Counted from the stretch's first letter, positions 1 through 8,485 are shown. The stretch is 54,245 nucleotides of DNA from Pseudomonas sp. ACN8 (GCF_002303925.1 NZ_MRCS01000045.1:1-54245); one strand, 5' to 3'. Notes: generated by a model from the letters alone, not told the origin. Numbers and translations are program-made.

Positions 1-125
1 GTGGTTCGACAGGATGGGATTAGTACGTCTCTCATAACCTCAATCTCTCGAACCGCCCGGTGCGGACCCGCATGCCGGGTGGTGTGGCAGGGGAGCGGCC
101 TGTGAAGGCCGTCCCCTATGCCGAT
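1..125 (+). mobile_element. 3' end of a group II intron (domains V and VI)
   Basis: Positions 51-84 fold as a group II intron domain V: a 9-bp lower stem (52-60 with 75-83), a two-base bulge (73-74) on the 3' side, a 4-bp upper stem (61-64 with 69-72) and a four-base loop. A CGC triad at 54-56 is in the catalytic position. Positions 90-116 form a domain VI stem-loop. It is followed by an unpaired A (118) eight bases from a terminal AT (124-125), as expected for the branch point and the AY intron end. The exon would resume at 126, 13 bases past the end of livF. The intron is transcribed opposite to livF, and its 5' part and any reverse transcriptase lie outside the window. Structure was read by eye; the exact 3' splice site is inferred. 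Confidence 0.8.
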
Positions 126-138
126 TTACCGCAAAGGC

Positions 139-840
139 TTAGCCACCGAGGTACGCTTCGCGCACTTTCGGGTCGGTCAACAGTGCTTCACCGGTACCTT
201 GCATCACCACCCGGCCGTTCTCCAGAACGTAGGCACGGTCAGCGATTTTCAGCGCCTGGTTGGCGTTCTGCTCGACCAGGAACACCGTCACACCGTCCTT
301 GCGCAGTTGTTCAATGATGTCGAAGATCTGCTGGATGATGATCGGTGCCAGGCCAAGGGAAGGCTCGTCGAGCAGCAACAGTTTAGGCTTGCTCATCAGC
401 GCACGGCCGATGGCGAGCATTTGCTGTTCGCCGCCGGACATGGTGCCGCCACGCTGGGCGAAGCGTTCTTTCAGGCGTGGGAAAAGTCCGAGAACCTTGT
501 CCATCTGTTCCTGATAGTCGCCCTTGGCGGTGAAAAAACCGCCCATGGACAGGTTTTCTTCCACGGTCAGGCGGGAAAACACCCGACGACCTTCCGGCAC
601 CACGGCAATGCTCTTGCGCATGATCTGCGAGGATTCCTGGCCGACCAGTTCCTCACCCATATAGCGGATGCTGCCGCTGTGGGCTCGCGGCGAACCGCAA
701 AGCGTCATCAGCAGCGTGGACTTGCCGGCACCGTTGGCACCGATCAGGGTCACGATCTCGCCCTGGCGGACTTCGACGTTGACGCTGTGCAGGGCCTGGA
801 TCTTGCCGTAAAAGGTGGAAACGTTTTCGAACTGCAGCAT
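139..840 (-). CDS. livF: LivF, branched-chain amino acid ABC transporter ATP-binding protein
   Basis: One of two cytoplasmic ATPases that drive import of leucine, isoleucine and valine through the LivHM channel. The 233 residues carry a Walker A motif (GANGAGKST, about residue 34), the ABC signature SGGEQQ, and Walker B LLLLDEPSLG with the glutamate. Length is usual for LivF (BraG in Pseudomonas). It is the last gene of the livHMGF run, and its ATG directly follows the livG stop codon, suggesting translational coupling. The stop lies 14 bases from the end of the group II intron, so any original downstream terminator may have been displaced. Confidence 0.96.
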   Translation of the reverse strand: MLQFENVSTFYGKIQALHSVNVEVRQGEIVTLIGANGAGKSTLLMTLCGSPRAHSGSIRYMGEELVGQESSQIMRKSIAVVPEGRRVFSRLTVEENLSMGGFFTAKGDYQEQMDKVLGLFPRLKERFAQRGGTMSGGEQQMLAIGRALMSKPKLLLLDEPSLGLAPIIIQQIFDIIEQLRKDGVTVFLVEQNANQALKIADRAYVLENGRVVMQGTGEALLTDPKVREAYLGG

Positions 841-1608
841 TTACGCTTCCCCCAGGTAGGCTTTGATCACTTCAGGATTGTCGCGGATCTGTTCCGGCGT
901 GCCGTTGGCCAGAGGTGTGCCCTGGTTGATCACGACGATGTGGTCGGAAATGCTCATGACCAGTTTCATGTCGTGTTCGATCAGCAGCACGGTGACGTTG
1001 TGCTCTTCACGCAGCATGCTGATCAGCGCCTTGAGGTCTTCGGTTTCCTTCGGGTTCAGGCCCGCGGCCGGTTCGTCGAGCATGAGGATCCGTGGACGGG
1101 TCATCATGCAGCGGGCGATTTCCAGGCGACGTTGCTGACCGTAGGCCAGGGTGCCGGCCGGACGGTTGGCGAATGCCGTGAGGTTGACCTTGTCCAGCCA
1201 GTACTCGGCGAATTCCATGGCCTCGCGCTCGCTTTTGCGGAACGACGGCGTTTTGAACAGACCGGACAGGAAGTTGGTGTTCAGGTGACGGTGCTGGGCG
1301 ATCAAGAGGTTCTCGACCGCGGTCATGTCCTTGAACAACCGCACGTTCTGGAAGGTGCGCACCACGCCCTTGAGGGCGATCTTGTGGCCGGGCAGGCCTT
1401 CGATGGCCTCGCCGTCGAGCAGGATGCTGCCGCCGCTCGGCTTGTAGAAGCCGGTCAGGCAGTTGAACACGGTGGTCTTGCCGGCGCCGTTGGGGCCGAT
1501 CAGCGCAACCACTTGTTTCTCTTTCACGCTCAAGGCCACGCCGTTGACCGCCAGCAAGCCGCCGAAGCGCATGCTCAGGTTTTCTACTTTCAGGATCTCG
1601 CGGCTCAT
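841..1608 (-). CDS. livG: LivG, branched-chain amino acid ABC transporter ATP-binding protein
   Basis: Second ATPase of the branched-chain amino acid importer (BraF). The 255-residue protein has Walker A GPNGAGKTT near residue 39, a signature region AYGQQRRLEIARC, Walker B ILMLDEP and an H-loop LLIEHD. The extra loop between Walker A and the signature (about residues 90-140) is typical of LivG and separates it from LivF. Its start overlaps the livM stop by four bases (ATGA-type junction), which indicates co-translation within the operon. Confidence 0.96.
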   Translation of the reverse strand: MSREILKVENLSMRFGGLLAVNGVALSVKEKQVVALIGPNGAGKTTVFNCLTGFYKPSGGSILLDGEAIEGLPGHKIALKGVVRTFQNVRLFKDMTAVENLLIAQHRHLNTNFLSGLFKTPSFRKSEREAMEFAEYWLDKVNLTAFANRPAGTLAYGQQRRLEIARCMMTRPRILMLDEPAAGLNPKETEDLKALISMLREEHNVTVLLIEHDMKLVMSISDHIVVINQGTPLANGTPEQIRDNPEVIKAYLGEA

Positions 1609-2861
1609 TTGCGCAGCTCCATGTGAGGACGTTGCATGGGCAGCAGACCCTGAGGGCGCCAGATCATCATCAGCACCATCAAGGCGCCGAACATCAACAT
1701 GCGGTACTCACTGAACTCACGCATCATTTCCGGCAACAGGATCATCACCGTGGCGGCGAGCACGACACCCAGTTGCGAGCCCATGCCGCCCAGCACCACG
1801 ATGGCGAGGATGGTCGCCGACTCGATGAAGGTGAAGGACTCCGGTGTCACCAGGCCCTGACGCGCAGCGAAGAAGCTGCCGGCGAAACCGGCGAAGCAGG
1901 CACCGAGGGTGAAGGCTGACAGTTTGATGATCGTCGGGTTCAGACCCAGTGCACGGCAAGCGATTTCGTCTTCACGCAGGGCTTCCCAGGCACGGCCCAG
2001 AGGCATGCGCAGCAAGCGGTTGATGACGAACAGGGCGAACAGCGCGAGGAACAACGCAACCAGGTAGAGGAAGATCACCTTGTTGATCGAGTTGTATTCC
2101 AGGCCGAAGTACTCGTGGAACGTCTGCAGGCCTTCAGCCGCTTTACGTTCGAAGGTCAGGCCGAAGAACGACGGTTTCTCGATGTTGCTGATGCCGTTCG
2201 GGCCACCGGTGATGTCGGTCAGGTTACGCAGGAACAGCCGGATGATTTCACCGAAGCCCAAGGTCACGATGGCCAGGTAGTCGCCACGCAAGCGCAGTAC
2301 CGGGAAACCGAGCAGGAAGCCGAACGTGGCTGCCATCAGGCCGGCAATCGGCAGGCAGATCCAGAAGCTCAGGCCATAGTAATGCGACAGCAGCGCATAA
2401 CTGTAGGCGCCAACGGCATAGAAACCGACGTAACCCAGGTCGAGCAGGCCGGCCAGGCCAACCACGATGTTCAGGCCGAGGCCGAGCATCACGTAGATCA
2501 GCACCAGCGTGGCGATATCCACCGCACCGCGAGAGCCGAAAAACGGCCAGACCAGGGCACCGGCGATCAACGCGATGATGATCCAGCGTTGAGTGGTCGG
2601 CAGGGTCAGGAAGTTGCTGGCCTTGGCCGGGATCAGCGGCATGCTTGGCGAAGAGCGCCAGGCCGAGCTGATCTGCTGGTCGAACAGCACACGCAGGAAC
2701 ATCAGCACCGAGCACACCGCGATGGTGATCAGGGTGGCGTCGCTGGTGCCATGAACTTCGAGGTTGATGCCGACGATGGTCAGCTTCAGACCGAGCACCG
2801 GGTAGGCCACGGCCCACACCAGCAAAGCGCTGAACAGCGCCTGTTTAAGATTCCTAGTCAT
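1605..2861 (-). CDS. livM: LivM, branched-chain amino acid ABC transporter permease
   Basis: Inner-membrane permease of the LivHMGF importer, 418 residues. The N-terminal 100 residues hold hydrophobic segments and a polar linker characteristic of the longer Pseudomonas/E. coli LivM proteins. The rest is a run of transmembrane helices with the family segment around GPNGISNIEKP (about residue 220) and the EAA-like coupling segment GRAWEALREDEIACRALG (about residue 290) that docks on the ATPases. It overlaps livH by four bases upstream and livG by four bases downstream. Confidence 0.95.
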   Translation of the reverse strand: MTRNLKQALFSALLVWAVAYPVLGLKLTIVGINLEVHGTSDATLITIAVCSVLMFLRVLFDQQISSAWRSSPSMPLIPAKASNFLTLPTTQRWIIIALIAGALVWPFFGSRGAVDIATLVLIYVMLGLGLNIVVGLAGLLDLGYVGFYAVGAYSYALLSHYYGLSFWICLPIAGLMAATFGFLLGFPVLRLRGDYLAIVTLGFGEIIRLFLRNLTDITGGPNGISNIEKPSFFGLTFERKAAEGLQTFHEYFGLEYNSINKVIFLYLVALFLALFALFVINRLLRMPLGRAWEALREDEIACRALGLNPTIIKLSAFTLGACFAGFAGSFFAARQGLVTPESFTFIESATILAIVVLGGMGSQLGVVLAATVMILLPEMMREFSEYRMLMFGALMVLMMIWRPQGLLPMQRPHMELRK

Positions 2862-3781
2862 ACTTTCTCAACCTCCGGACGGCCCAACAGGCCGGTTGGC
2901 CGGAACAACAGCACCAGAACCAATAGACCGAAAGCCACGACGTCCTTGTACTGGTCGCCGAAAATGTCGGCACCAAAGGCTTCCGCTACCCCAAGCACGA
3001 TCCCGCCGAGCATGGCGCCGGGGATGCTGCCGATACCGCCCAGTACTGCTGCGGTGAAGGCCTTGAGGCCGACGAGGAAACCGGCGTTCGGGTTGATCAC
3101 ACCGTACTGCATGCTCAGGAGCACGGCGGCGATGGCCGCCAGTGCAGCACCGATGACGAAGGTCAGGGCGATGATGTTGTTGGTGTTGATACCCAGCAGG
3201 TTGGCCATCTTGATGTCTTCGGCGCAGGCGCGACAGGCGCGACCCAGGCGAGAGCGGGAGATGAACAGGGTCAGGCCGAGCATGGCGACCAGGGTCACCA
3301 CGAACACCACGATTTGCATGTAGGAAATCAGCACTTCATGTGCGCCACCTGGCCCAAAGGCAAAGTTGCCCGGAATCAGGTTGGGGATGGATTTGTCCTT
3401 GGAGTCTTGCGCCAGCAGAACGGTGTTCTGCAGGAAGATCGACATGCCGATGGCGGAGATCAGCGGGATCAGACGGTTGCTGCCGCGCAAGGGGCGGTAG
3501 GCGATCCGTTCGATGCTGTAGCCGTAGGCACTGGTTACAACGATGGTGGCGAGAAAAGCGGCGGTCATCAACAGCGGCACGCTGTCGAGTCCCAGCATGG
3601 CCAGCCCGGCGATGGCGATGAACGCCACGTAGGAGCCAATCATGTACACCTCGCCGTGGGCGAAGTTGATCATTCCAATGATGCCGTAAACCATCGTATA
3701 GCCGATGGCGATCAGGGCATACGTGCTGCCAATGGTCAGGCCATTAACCAGCTGTTGGAAGAAGTGATAGATGTCAGGCAT
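2858..3781 (-). CDS. livH: LivH, branched-chain amino acid ABC transporter permease
   Basis: Second inner-membrane permease, 307 residues, with roughly eight hydrophobic segments. It carries the LivH hallmarks INFAHGEVYMIGSY near the N-terminus and the coupling motif GRACRACAEDIKMANLLGI (about residue 185). First gene of the four-gene membrane/ATPase run. It lies 233 bases downstream of livK, separated from it by a strong stem-loop at 3962-3993. The binding protein is therefore probably made in excess, with the transporter genes reached by read-through or by a promoter in the gap. Confidence 0.95.
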   Translation of the reverse strand: MPDIYHFFQQLVNGLTIGSTYALIAIGYTMVYGIIGMINFAHGEVYMIGSYVAFIAIAGLAMLGLDSVPLLMTAAFLATIVVTSAYGYSIERIAYRPLRGSNRLIPLISAIGMSIFLQNTVLLAQDSKDKSIPNLIPGNFAFGPGGAHEVLISYMQIVVFVVTLVAMLGLTLFISRSRLGRACRACAEDIKMANLLGINTNNIIALTFVIGAALAAIAAVLLSMQYGVINPNAGFLVGLKAFTAAVLGGIGSIPGAMLGGIVLGVAEAFGADIFGDQYKDVVAFGLLVLVLLFRPTGLLGRPEVEKV

Positions 3782-3961
3782 TACAGCGCTCCTAAAAACC
3801 TGATACGCATTTCACTGGTGGAGTCATTTTCCCGCCCGGGCCCCGTGGATCTGCATCCACTTCGAATCCGGGGTTTGCCAGCGAACCGCTGATGACGGTT
3901 TTGAGATTTTCAGGTGGGGAGACTGGCGGATCACGCCAGCGCGGCCCAGATACGTTCGTAA

Positions 3962-3993
3962 AACAAAGCCCACGGCACGCCGTGGGCTTTGTT
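3962..3993 (-). terminator. livK terminator/attenuating stem-loop
   Basis: A perfect 14-bp stem (AACAAAGCCCACGG with CCGTGGGCTTTGTT) around a four-base loop lies 21 bases past the livK stop. On the minus strand it is followed by TTTTA. It sits between livK and livH, so it is likely to reduce but not abolish transcription into livHMGF. Confidence 0.8.
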
Positions 3994-4014
3994 GGCAGTC
4001 AGTCAGGCAACGCC

Positions 4015-5142
4015 TTACTGAGGCTTGGCTTCAGTTTTTGGTTTGCCGAAGTGCCACTCGTAAACCACGAACTTGAAGTCTTTCAGGTCGCCTTTCTCGT
4101 CGAAGCTCAGATCGCCGGTAGGCGTCTTGAAGGTGCCGGCGTGGATGGCTTCAGCCACTTTGGCGGAGTCTTCGGACTTGGCAGCCTTGATACCGTCGGC
4201 GATCACGGTCACAGCCGAGTAGGCCGGGAACACGAACGGACCGCTCGGGTCTTCTTTCTTGGCTTTGAACGCATCAGCCAGGGCAACGTTGGCCGGATCC
4301 TGGTCGAAGGATTTCGGCAGGGTCACCAGCAGGCCTTCGGAAGCGTCCTTGGCGATCTGCGAAATGGAGTCGTTACCCACGCCTTCCGGACCCATGAACT
4401 TGGCTTTCAGGCCTTTTTCCTGGGATTGACGCAGGATCAGACCCAGTTCCGGGTGGTAGCCGCCGTAGTAGACGAAGTCGACATTGGCTTGCTTGAGCTT
4501 GGCAATCATCGAGGAGAAGTCTTTGTCGCCGGCGTTGACGCCTTCGAACACGGCGACTTTCACGCCTTTGCCTTCCAGGGTTTTCTTCACGGCGGTGGCG
4601 ATGCCTTCACCGTATTGCTGTTTGTCGTGCAGAACAGCAACGATCTTCGGTTTTACGAAATCGGCAATATAGTTACCGGCGGCAGGGCCCTGGGCGCTGT
4701 CCAGACCGATGGTGCGGAACACCATTTTGTAACCACGGGCGGTGATGTCCGGGCTGGTGGCAGCCGGGGTGATCATGATCACGCCTTCGTCTTCGTAGAT
4801 GTCCGAAGCCGGTTGAGTGGAGCTGGAGCACAGGTGACCTACCACGAACTTGACGCCGTCGTTGACGACCTTGTTCGCGACGGCCACAGCTTGTTTCGGA
4901 TCACAGGCGTCATCGTATTCAACGGCTACGAGTTGCTTGCCGTCTACGCCGCCCTTGGCGTTGATTTGCTCGATGGCCATTTTGGCGCCACTGAACTGCA
5001 TGTCGCCGTATTGGGCTACAGGGCCGGTTTTAGGGCCGGCGATGCCGATCTTGATGGTGTCAGCTGCGAACGAATGGCTGGCAACCCCGGCCAGAACCAT
5101 AGCGGCAAACAGTTTGGAAATCTGCTTAGTAGCCTTAGTCAT
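4015..5142 (-). CDS. livK: LivK/BraC, periplasmic branched-chain amino acid-binding protein
   Basis: Periplasmic receptor that delivers branched-chain amino acids to LivHM. The 375-residue protein begins with a Sec signal peptide (MTKATKQISKLFAAMVLAGVASHSFA, cleaved after SFA about residue 27). The mature type-I periplasmic-binding fold opens with DTIKIGIAGPKTGPVAQYGD. Ligand-pocket segments such as GHLCSSSTQPASDIYEDEG and YYGGYHPELG match the LivJ/LivK/BraC family, and length is normal. A GGAG ribosome-binding site precedes the ATG. A TATAAA at 5169-5174 (minus-strand sense) could be a -10 element. Confidence 0.95.
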   Translation of the reverse strand: MTKATKQISKLFAAMVLAGVASHSFAADTIKIGIAGPKTGPVAQYGDMQFSGAKMAIEQINAKGGVDGKQLVAVEYDDACDPKQAVAVANKVVNDGVKFVVGHLCSSSTQPASDIYEDEGVIMITPAATSPDITARGYKMVFRTIGLDSAQGPAAGNYIADFVKPKIVAVLHDKQQYGEGIATAVKKTLEGKGVKVAVFEGVNAGDKDFSSMIAKLKQANVDFVYYGGYHPELGLILRQSQEKGLKAKFMGPEGVGNDSISQIAKDASEGLLVTLPKSFDQDPANVALADAFKAKKEDPSGPFVFPAYSAVTVIADGIKAAKSEDSAKVAEAIHAGTFKTPTGDLSFDEKGDLKDFKFVVYEWHFGKPKTEAKPQ

Positions 5143-5492
5143 AGTGCTCCACTCTTACTGTTGTAGTTTTTATAGTCCTGGCGCCGAAAGCAGCAGAACC
5201 GGGTCAGATATCTGCGACATTCCCCGGAAAAGTCCCTCGGCAACTGTACCGGTACAGTGTAGAGCGCCGATTGTCAGCCTGGGAAGGCGGCGCCGGGGGA
5301 CAAAACCTGCAAGTGTCGCTTTATTGAAAGTAAAAGACAGAATTGCGGCGGGGTGTTGAGGGGCTTATAGCCATATTCAGTGCATTCCCTGGCTTTCCTG
5401 CGCTTTTCATTTCGGTCACTCAATTGCATCCGGGTTTTTCTGCCAGACCACCGACGTTATCATCTACGTCGATTTCTTTTCCGGACAGTCCC
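5143..5492. other. Intergenic region between divergent livK and the DUF2288 gene
   Basis: A 350-base gap that must hold promoters for livK (leftward) and the DUF2288 gene (rightward). A TATAAA (minus sense, 5169-5174) is a possible livK -10 element. No convincing -35, operator or small gene was identified. An open frame running into the DUF2288 gene from 5343 has no supporting ribosome-binding site. Confidence 0.4.
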
Positions 5493-5798
5493 ATGAATCA
5501 AGAACCTAGCACCCTCTATGCCAAGCTGCTTGGTGAAACCGCATCTATTACCTGGAAAGAGCTGGAGCCGTTCTTCGCCAAGGGTGCCCTATTGTGGGTC
5601 GATCCTGGCATGGATCTGATCGCTGCCGCCGAGGCCGTGGCCCAGGATGAAGGGGAGAAAGTGGCTGCCTGGCTGGCCGCTGACAAGCTCGGCAAGCTGT
5701 CTGAAACACGGGCGCTGGATCTTTTTGAGCGTGATCCGCAGCTGTGGGCCGTGGTTGTTTCGCCGTGGATTCTGATCCAGGAAAGGTCGCAGGCTTAA
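5493..5798 (+). CDS. DUF2288 family protein
   Basis: Small soluble protein of 101 residues matching the DUF2288 family. It has an N-terminal ITWKELEPFFAKGALLWVDPGMDL segment and the C-terminal ending WAVVVSPWILIQ that recur in that family; the function is unknown. The ATG at 5493 is chosen because the protein then begins MNQEPSTLYAKLLGE, the usual family N-terminus; the frame is open upstream to 5343. A weak hairpin (5804-5808 with 5814-5818, followed by a T-rich stretch) lies just after the stop. Confidence 0.85.
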   Translation: MNQEPSTLYAKLLGETASITWKELEPFFAKGALLWVDPGMDLIAAAEAVAQDEGEKVAAWLAADKLGKLSETRALDLFERDPQLWAVVVSPWILIQERSQA

Positions 5799-5986
5799 AG
5801 GTTGCACCTCAATGGTGCGCTTCTTTCGGAGGGAAAAGTGTGTAGCCGAGTAGCGTGATGGCATGTTGCCGTAGAGAAAGGCCACAGCTTCACGGTGACG
5901 TAAACGTAACGGGAACAGTTGAGAGGGCAACTGAACGTCTGCTCAATTGTTTCTGGATGTTGATTTGCAGTGAATTCAAGGCCGCC

Positions 5987-6068
5987 ATCGCGAGCAGGCT
6001 CGCTCCCACAGTTGACCGCGTTCTCTCTGAAAGAATGCGATCCCTGTGGGAGCGAGCCTGCTCGCGAT
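5987..6068. repeat. REP doublet (class B: CGCGAGC outer ends, CTCCCAC inner ends)
   Basis: Two inverted REP arms, ATCGCGAGCAGGCTCGCTCC and its complement, separated by about 35 bases. Each arm is itself a small hairpin (GCGAGC-AG-GCTCGC). It lies 25 bases past the stop of the tubulin-like gene, between two convergent genes, a usual position for REP/REPIN elements. It may terminate or stabilise transcripts. Confidence 0.93.
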
Positions 6069-6093
6069 AGGGGCGACGAGTTTTCGCGTCTTG

Positions 6094-8289
6094 TTAAGCC
6101 GTCTTGCCCGTATGGTTATTCAACGAAATAACCTTGGTCTTGCCAATGCGGTGACGGTAGATCTCGCGCAGGTACTTGATCGATTTCTTCACGCAATCCC
6201 GGGACAGGCGGATGTCGTTGATCGAGACGAACTTGTCCTTGTCGTTGATCAGCTCGCGGTACTTCTTCTCGTACATCGGCTTGATTGCGTACCAGTTGGT
6301 ATCGAGGATCTTCGCCGGGTTCTCGAATTCGTTGAGCAACTCATCGATCCGGTCTTCATCGAACTGTTCATTGATGATGAAGTCCAGGATCGAGTTGTCC
6401 AGGGTCTCGTCGAAACGGTACGGGTTTTTCGCGAAGCAGCGCTTGATGAAGGCCACGATCAGCGTCAGGAAATCGTCCGACAGGCACGGGCTCTTGGCGA
6501 TCAGGGTGGTCAGCGACAGGTTGGCCGAAGCACCGATCACCAGCGCGTAGCGCTTGAGCGTGGTGTTGGGGAACAGGCTGTTGAGGTGAGTCTTCAACCG
6601 GTTCAAATCCATGTAGGACAGCTTGTAGTCCTTGGGCAAGGAAACGATCGACACCACCGACGAGCAATTCTTGAAGAAGTGCAAGTCATGCAGGGCTGCC
6701 GCGTCGTAACCCGAGTTCTTGTACTGCTCCAGCGACGCGCGATAGCGCTTGGACTCAATCGGCAACAGGCTGATGCCTTCGATGGCCTGGGTGACCTTGT
6801 TGAAGTGCGGCAGGTCGATCGAACGGAAGAACAGGTCGTCGATGTTCAGGCGCTGTGGCTCTTTCTCGAACACCTTGAATTTGTCGCTGCTCGGTGCCGG
6901 GGTTTCCGGCACCACGGACTCGGCGTAGGCAATCGCCACCGGACCGGCCAGGCTCATGAACAGGTCGTTGGCGTCCAGGCGGATGGTTTCGCCGATGTCG
7001 ATGCCGGCACGACGGAAATAGTTCTGGTCGTAGTCGGTGGTCACCGCCTGGGCCGTCAGGATGTTGAAGATCTGCTGCGAGATGTATTGGTTGGCATGCT
7101 TTTCCATGGCATTGACATCAATGTTCTGGATATTGCCGTCATCGTTCTCTTCGGCGTAACGCATGATGTCGTTGGAGATCAGCATCATCGCGTTCCATGG
7201 GCGGATGCGGCCCATGACGCTGGCTTCGCTGCTGTCTTCGTTGGCGAAGTTGTAGGAGAAGTCCCACTCTTCCGACAGGTATTTGCACAGCAGGCGGCCG
7301 GCGTTGATGTGCAGGGCCTCGGACATTTCACTGCGGTGATCGGAAATGTTCGGCAGCACACAGATGCCGCTGGTGAAGATCGGTTCGAAGACGAAGGAGT
7401 GGCCGCTCTTGCTGTCATGCTCGTCCATCGGCTTGGTGTCGAACGTCTTGTTCATGTACGAATGCTGCTGGGCCAGGCCGAATTCCGAGGCCATGCCCGA
7501 ACCGGTGCCGCCGCCGGCACTGAAGATCGAGAAATACAGACGCGACTGGTTGGCCTTGATGCCGCAGCTGTCGATCAGGTACGAGTGAATCATTTTCCAG
7601 TCAGGGCTGGAGAAACGCTGGGTGTCCTTGTTCAGGATAATCTTGGCCAGGTACTGGCCAAGGATCGGCGCGTTACCGGCGCCACCGGCGTGGACTTCCG
7701 ACAGGTCCATGATTTTCATCTTGCTGTAGTCGCGCAGGAAGCCGCTTTTTTCGCCCTTGCGCGAGAAGCGGATGCGTCCGGCGATGTCCTTGTCCAGGTC
7801 GCCGAGCATCACCAGTGGTTCGACCAGAAACACCGGCTTGGTGTTTTTGTTCTGGCCAAGGCGCAGGTTGTTGCGGATCCACTGGGCCGGGCTGTAGCCC
7901 TTTTCGGCAAAACGCTTGTCCGGCGACAGGCGATCTTCGTTGTTGAATTCGTTGAGGTAGAACTTACGGGCGTTGTACACCAGTTCCGCCACGTCCAGCG
8001 CAATGTTCGAGCCGCAGCGGCCCAGGCCGATCAGGCACACCGACGGGAACTCTTGATCGCTGTGCTGTTCGCTGTCGCCTTCCAGGTGCGGTGCGCGCGG
8101 GAACACCATGTCGCGCAAGCCGTCGAGGTTGTCGAGGATGCGGTCGGTGTTGGTTTCGGTGAAATAGAGGTATTGCTGTGTCGCCAACGGGCGCGATTGA
8201 ATCAATGGCTTCGGTGATGACGGGCTGTTGGCCGCGGGGCTCAACGTCAGATCGGTGACCGCAGTGGCCGGGTTGTTTTTAGAAGTCAT
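6094..8289 (-). CDS. Divergent tubulin/FtsZ-superfamily GTPase-like protein
   Basis: A 731-residue protein whose middle reads as a full tubulin/FtsZ fold. A glycine-rich T1 loop GLGRCGSN lies at 88-95 after a beta-strand, a T3-like GGAGNAPILG at 202-211, and the tubulin signature AGGGTGSG (T4) at 258-265. A T6-like LISND is at 370-374 (compare FtsZ TIPND) and a T7-like LDANDL at 438-443, with both acidic residues of the FtsZ catalytic loop. A C-terminal FtsZ-like sheet (SIVSLPKDYKL, then RYALVIGASANL) follows, then about 130 residues of charged, helical extension. A Pro/Ser-rich 40-residue N-terminal tail precedes the fold. It is far longer than FtsZ, TubZ or PhuZ and has no partner gene beside it. 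The loops predict nucleotide binding and GTP hydrolysis; the cellular role is unknown. The start follows the first ATG; its ribosome-binding site is weak (AGG). Confidence 0.85.
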   Translation of the reverse strand: MTSKNNPATAVTDLTLSPAANSPSSPKPLIQSRPLATQQYLYFTETNTDRILDNLDGLRDMVFPRAPHLEGDSEQHSDQEFPSVCLIGLGRCGSNIALDVAELVYNARKFYLNEFNNEDRLSPDKRFAEKGYSPAQWIRNNLRLGQNKNTKPVFLVEPLVMLGDLDKDIAGRIRFSRKGEKSGFLRDYSKMKIMDLSEVHAGGAGNAPILGQYLAKIILNKDTQRFSSPDWKMIHSYLIDSCGIKANQSRLYFSIFSAGGGTGSGMASEFGLAQQHSYMNKTFDTKPMDEHDSKSGHSFVFEPIFTSGICVLPNISDHRSEMSEALHINAGRLLCKYLSEEWDFSYNFANEDSSEASVMGRIRPWNAMMLISNDIMRYAEENDDGNIQNIDVNAMEKHANQYISQQIFNILTAQAVTTDYDQNYFRRAGIDIGETIRLDANDLFMSLAGPVAIAYAESVVPETPAPSSDKFKVFEKEPQRLNIDDLFFRSIDLPHFNKVTQAIEGISLLPIESKRYRASLEQYKNSGYDAAALHDLHFFKNCSSVVSIVSLPKDYKLSYMDLNRLKTHLNSLFPNTTLKRYALVIGASANLSLTTLIAKSPCLSDDFLTLIVAFIKRCFAKNPYRFDETLDNSILDFIINEQFDEDRIDELLNEFENPAKILDTNWYAIKPMYEKKYRELINDKDKFVSINDIRLSRDCVKKSIKYLREIYRHRIGKTKVISLNNHTGKTA

Positions 8290-8485
8290 TGTTCGCCATC
8301 TACCTGGGCTGATTGGTTGGCCGACTCACTGTCGTCGAACCGTCACGGAATACAATCGCGTCTTTTTTCAGCGCGTACTTGGACCATGCCTTGGTCTTTA
8401 GCCTGAGCATTGCTCGGAGTGAATCCTTTCCTGAGTCATGTTGAATCGGCCAATATTCGGTGATCTTTAATCAAAAGGAGGCAAA

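Noticed and set aside
118..1626. 502-residue open frame on the plus strand over livF and livG
   Set aside because: It lies antisense to two clear ABC ATPases, has no ribosome-binding site and a composition (many His, Gln, Val) typical of complement frames in GC-rich DNA.
6046..8217. 723-residue open frame antisense to the tubulin-like gene
   Set aside because: The minus strand carries all the tubulin motifs; the plus frame has no recognisable domain and a shadow composition.
6094..8289. Interpretation of the tubulin-like gene as phage PhuZ or plasmid TubZ
   Set aside because: No phage or plasmid genes lie nearby, the neighbours are ordinary chromosomal genes, and the protein is about twice as long as those families.
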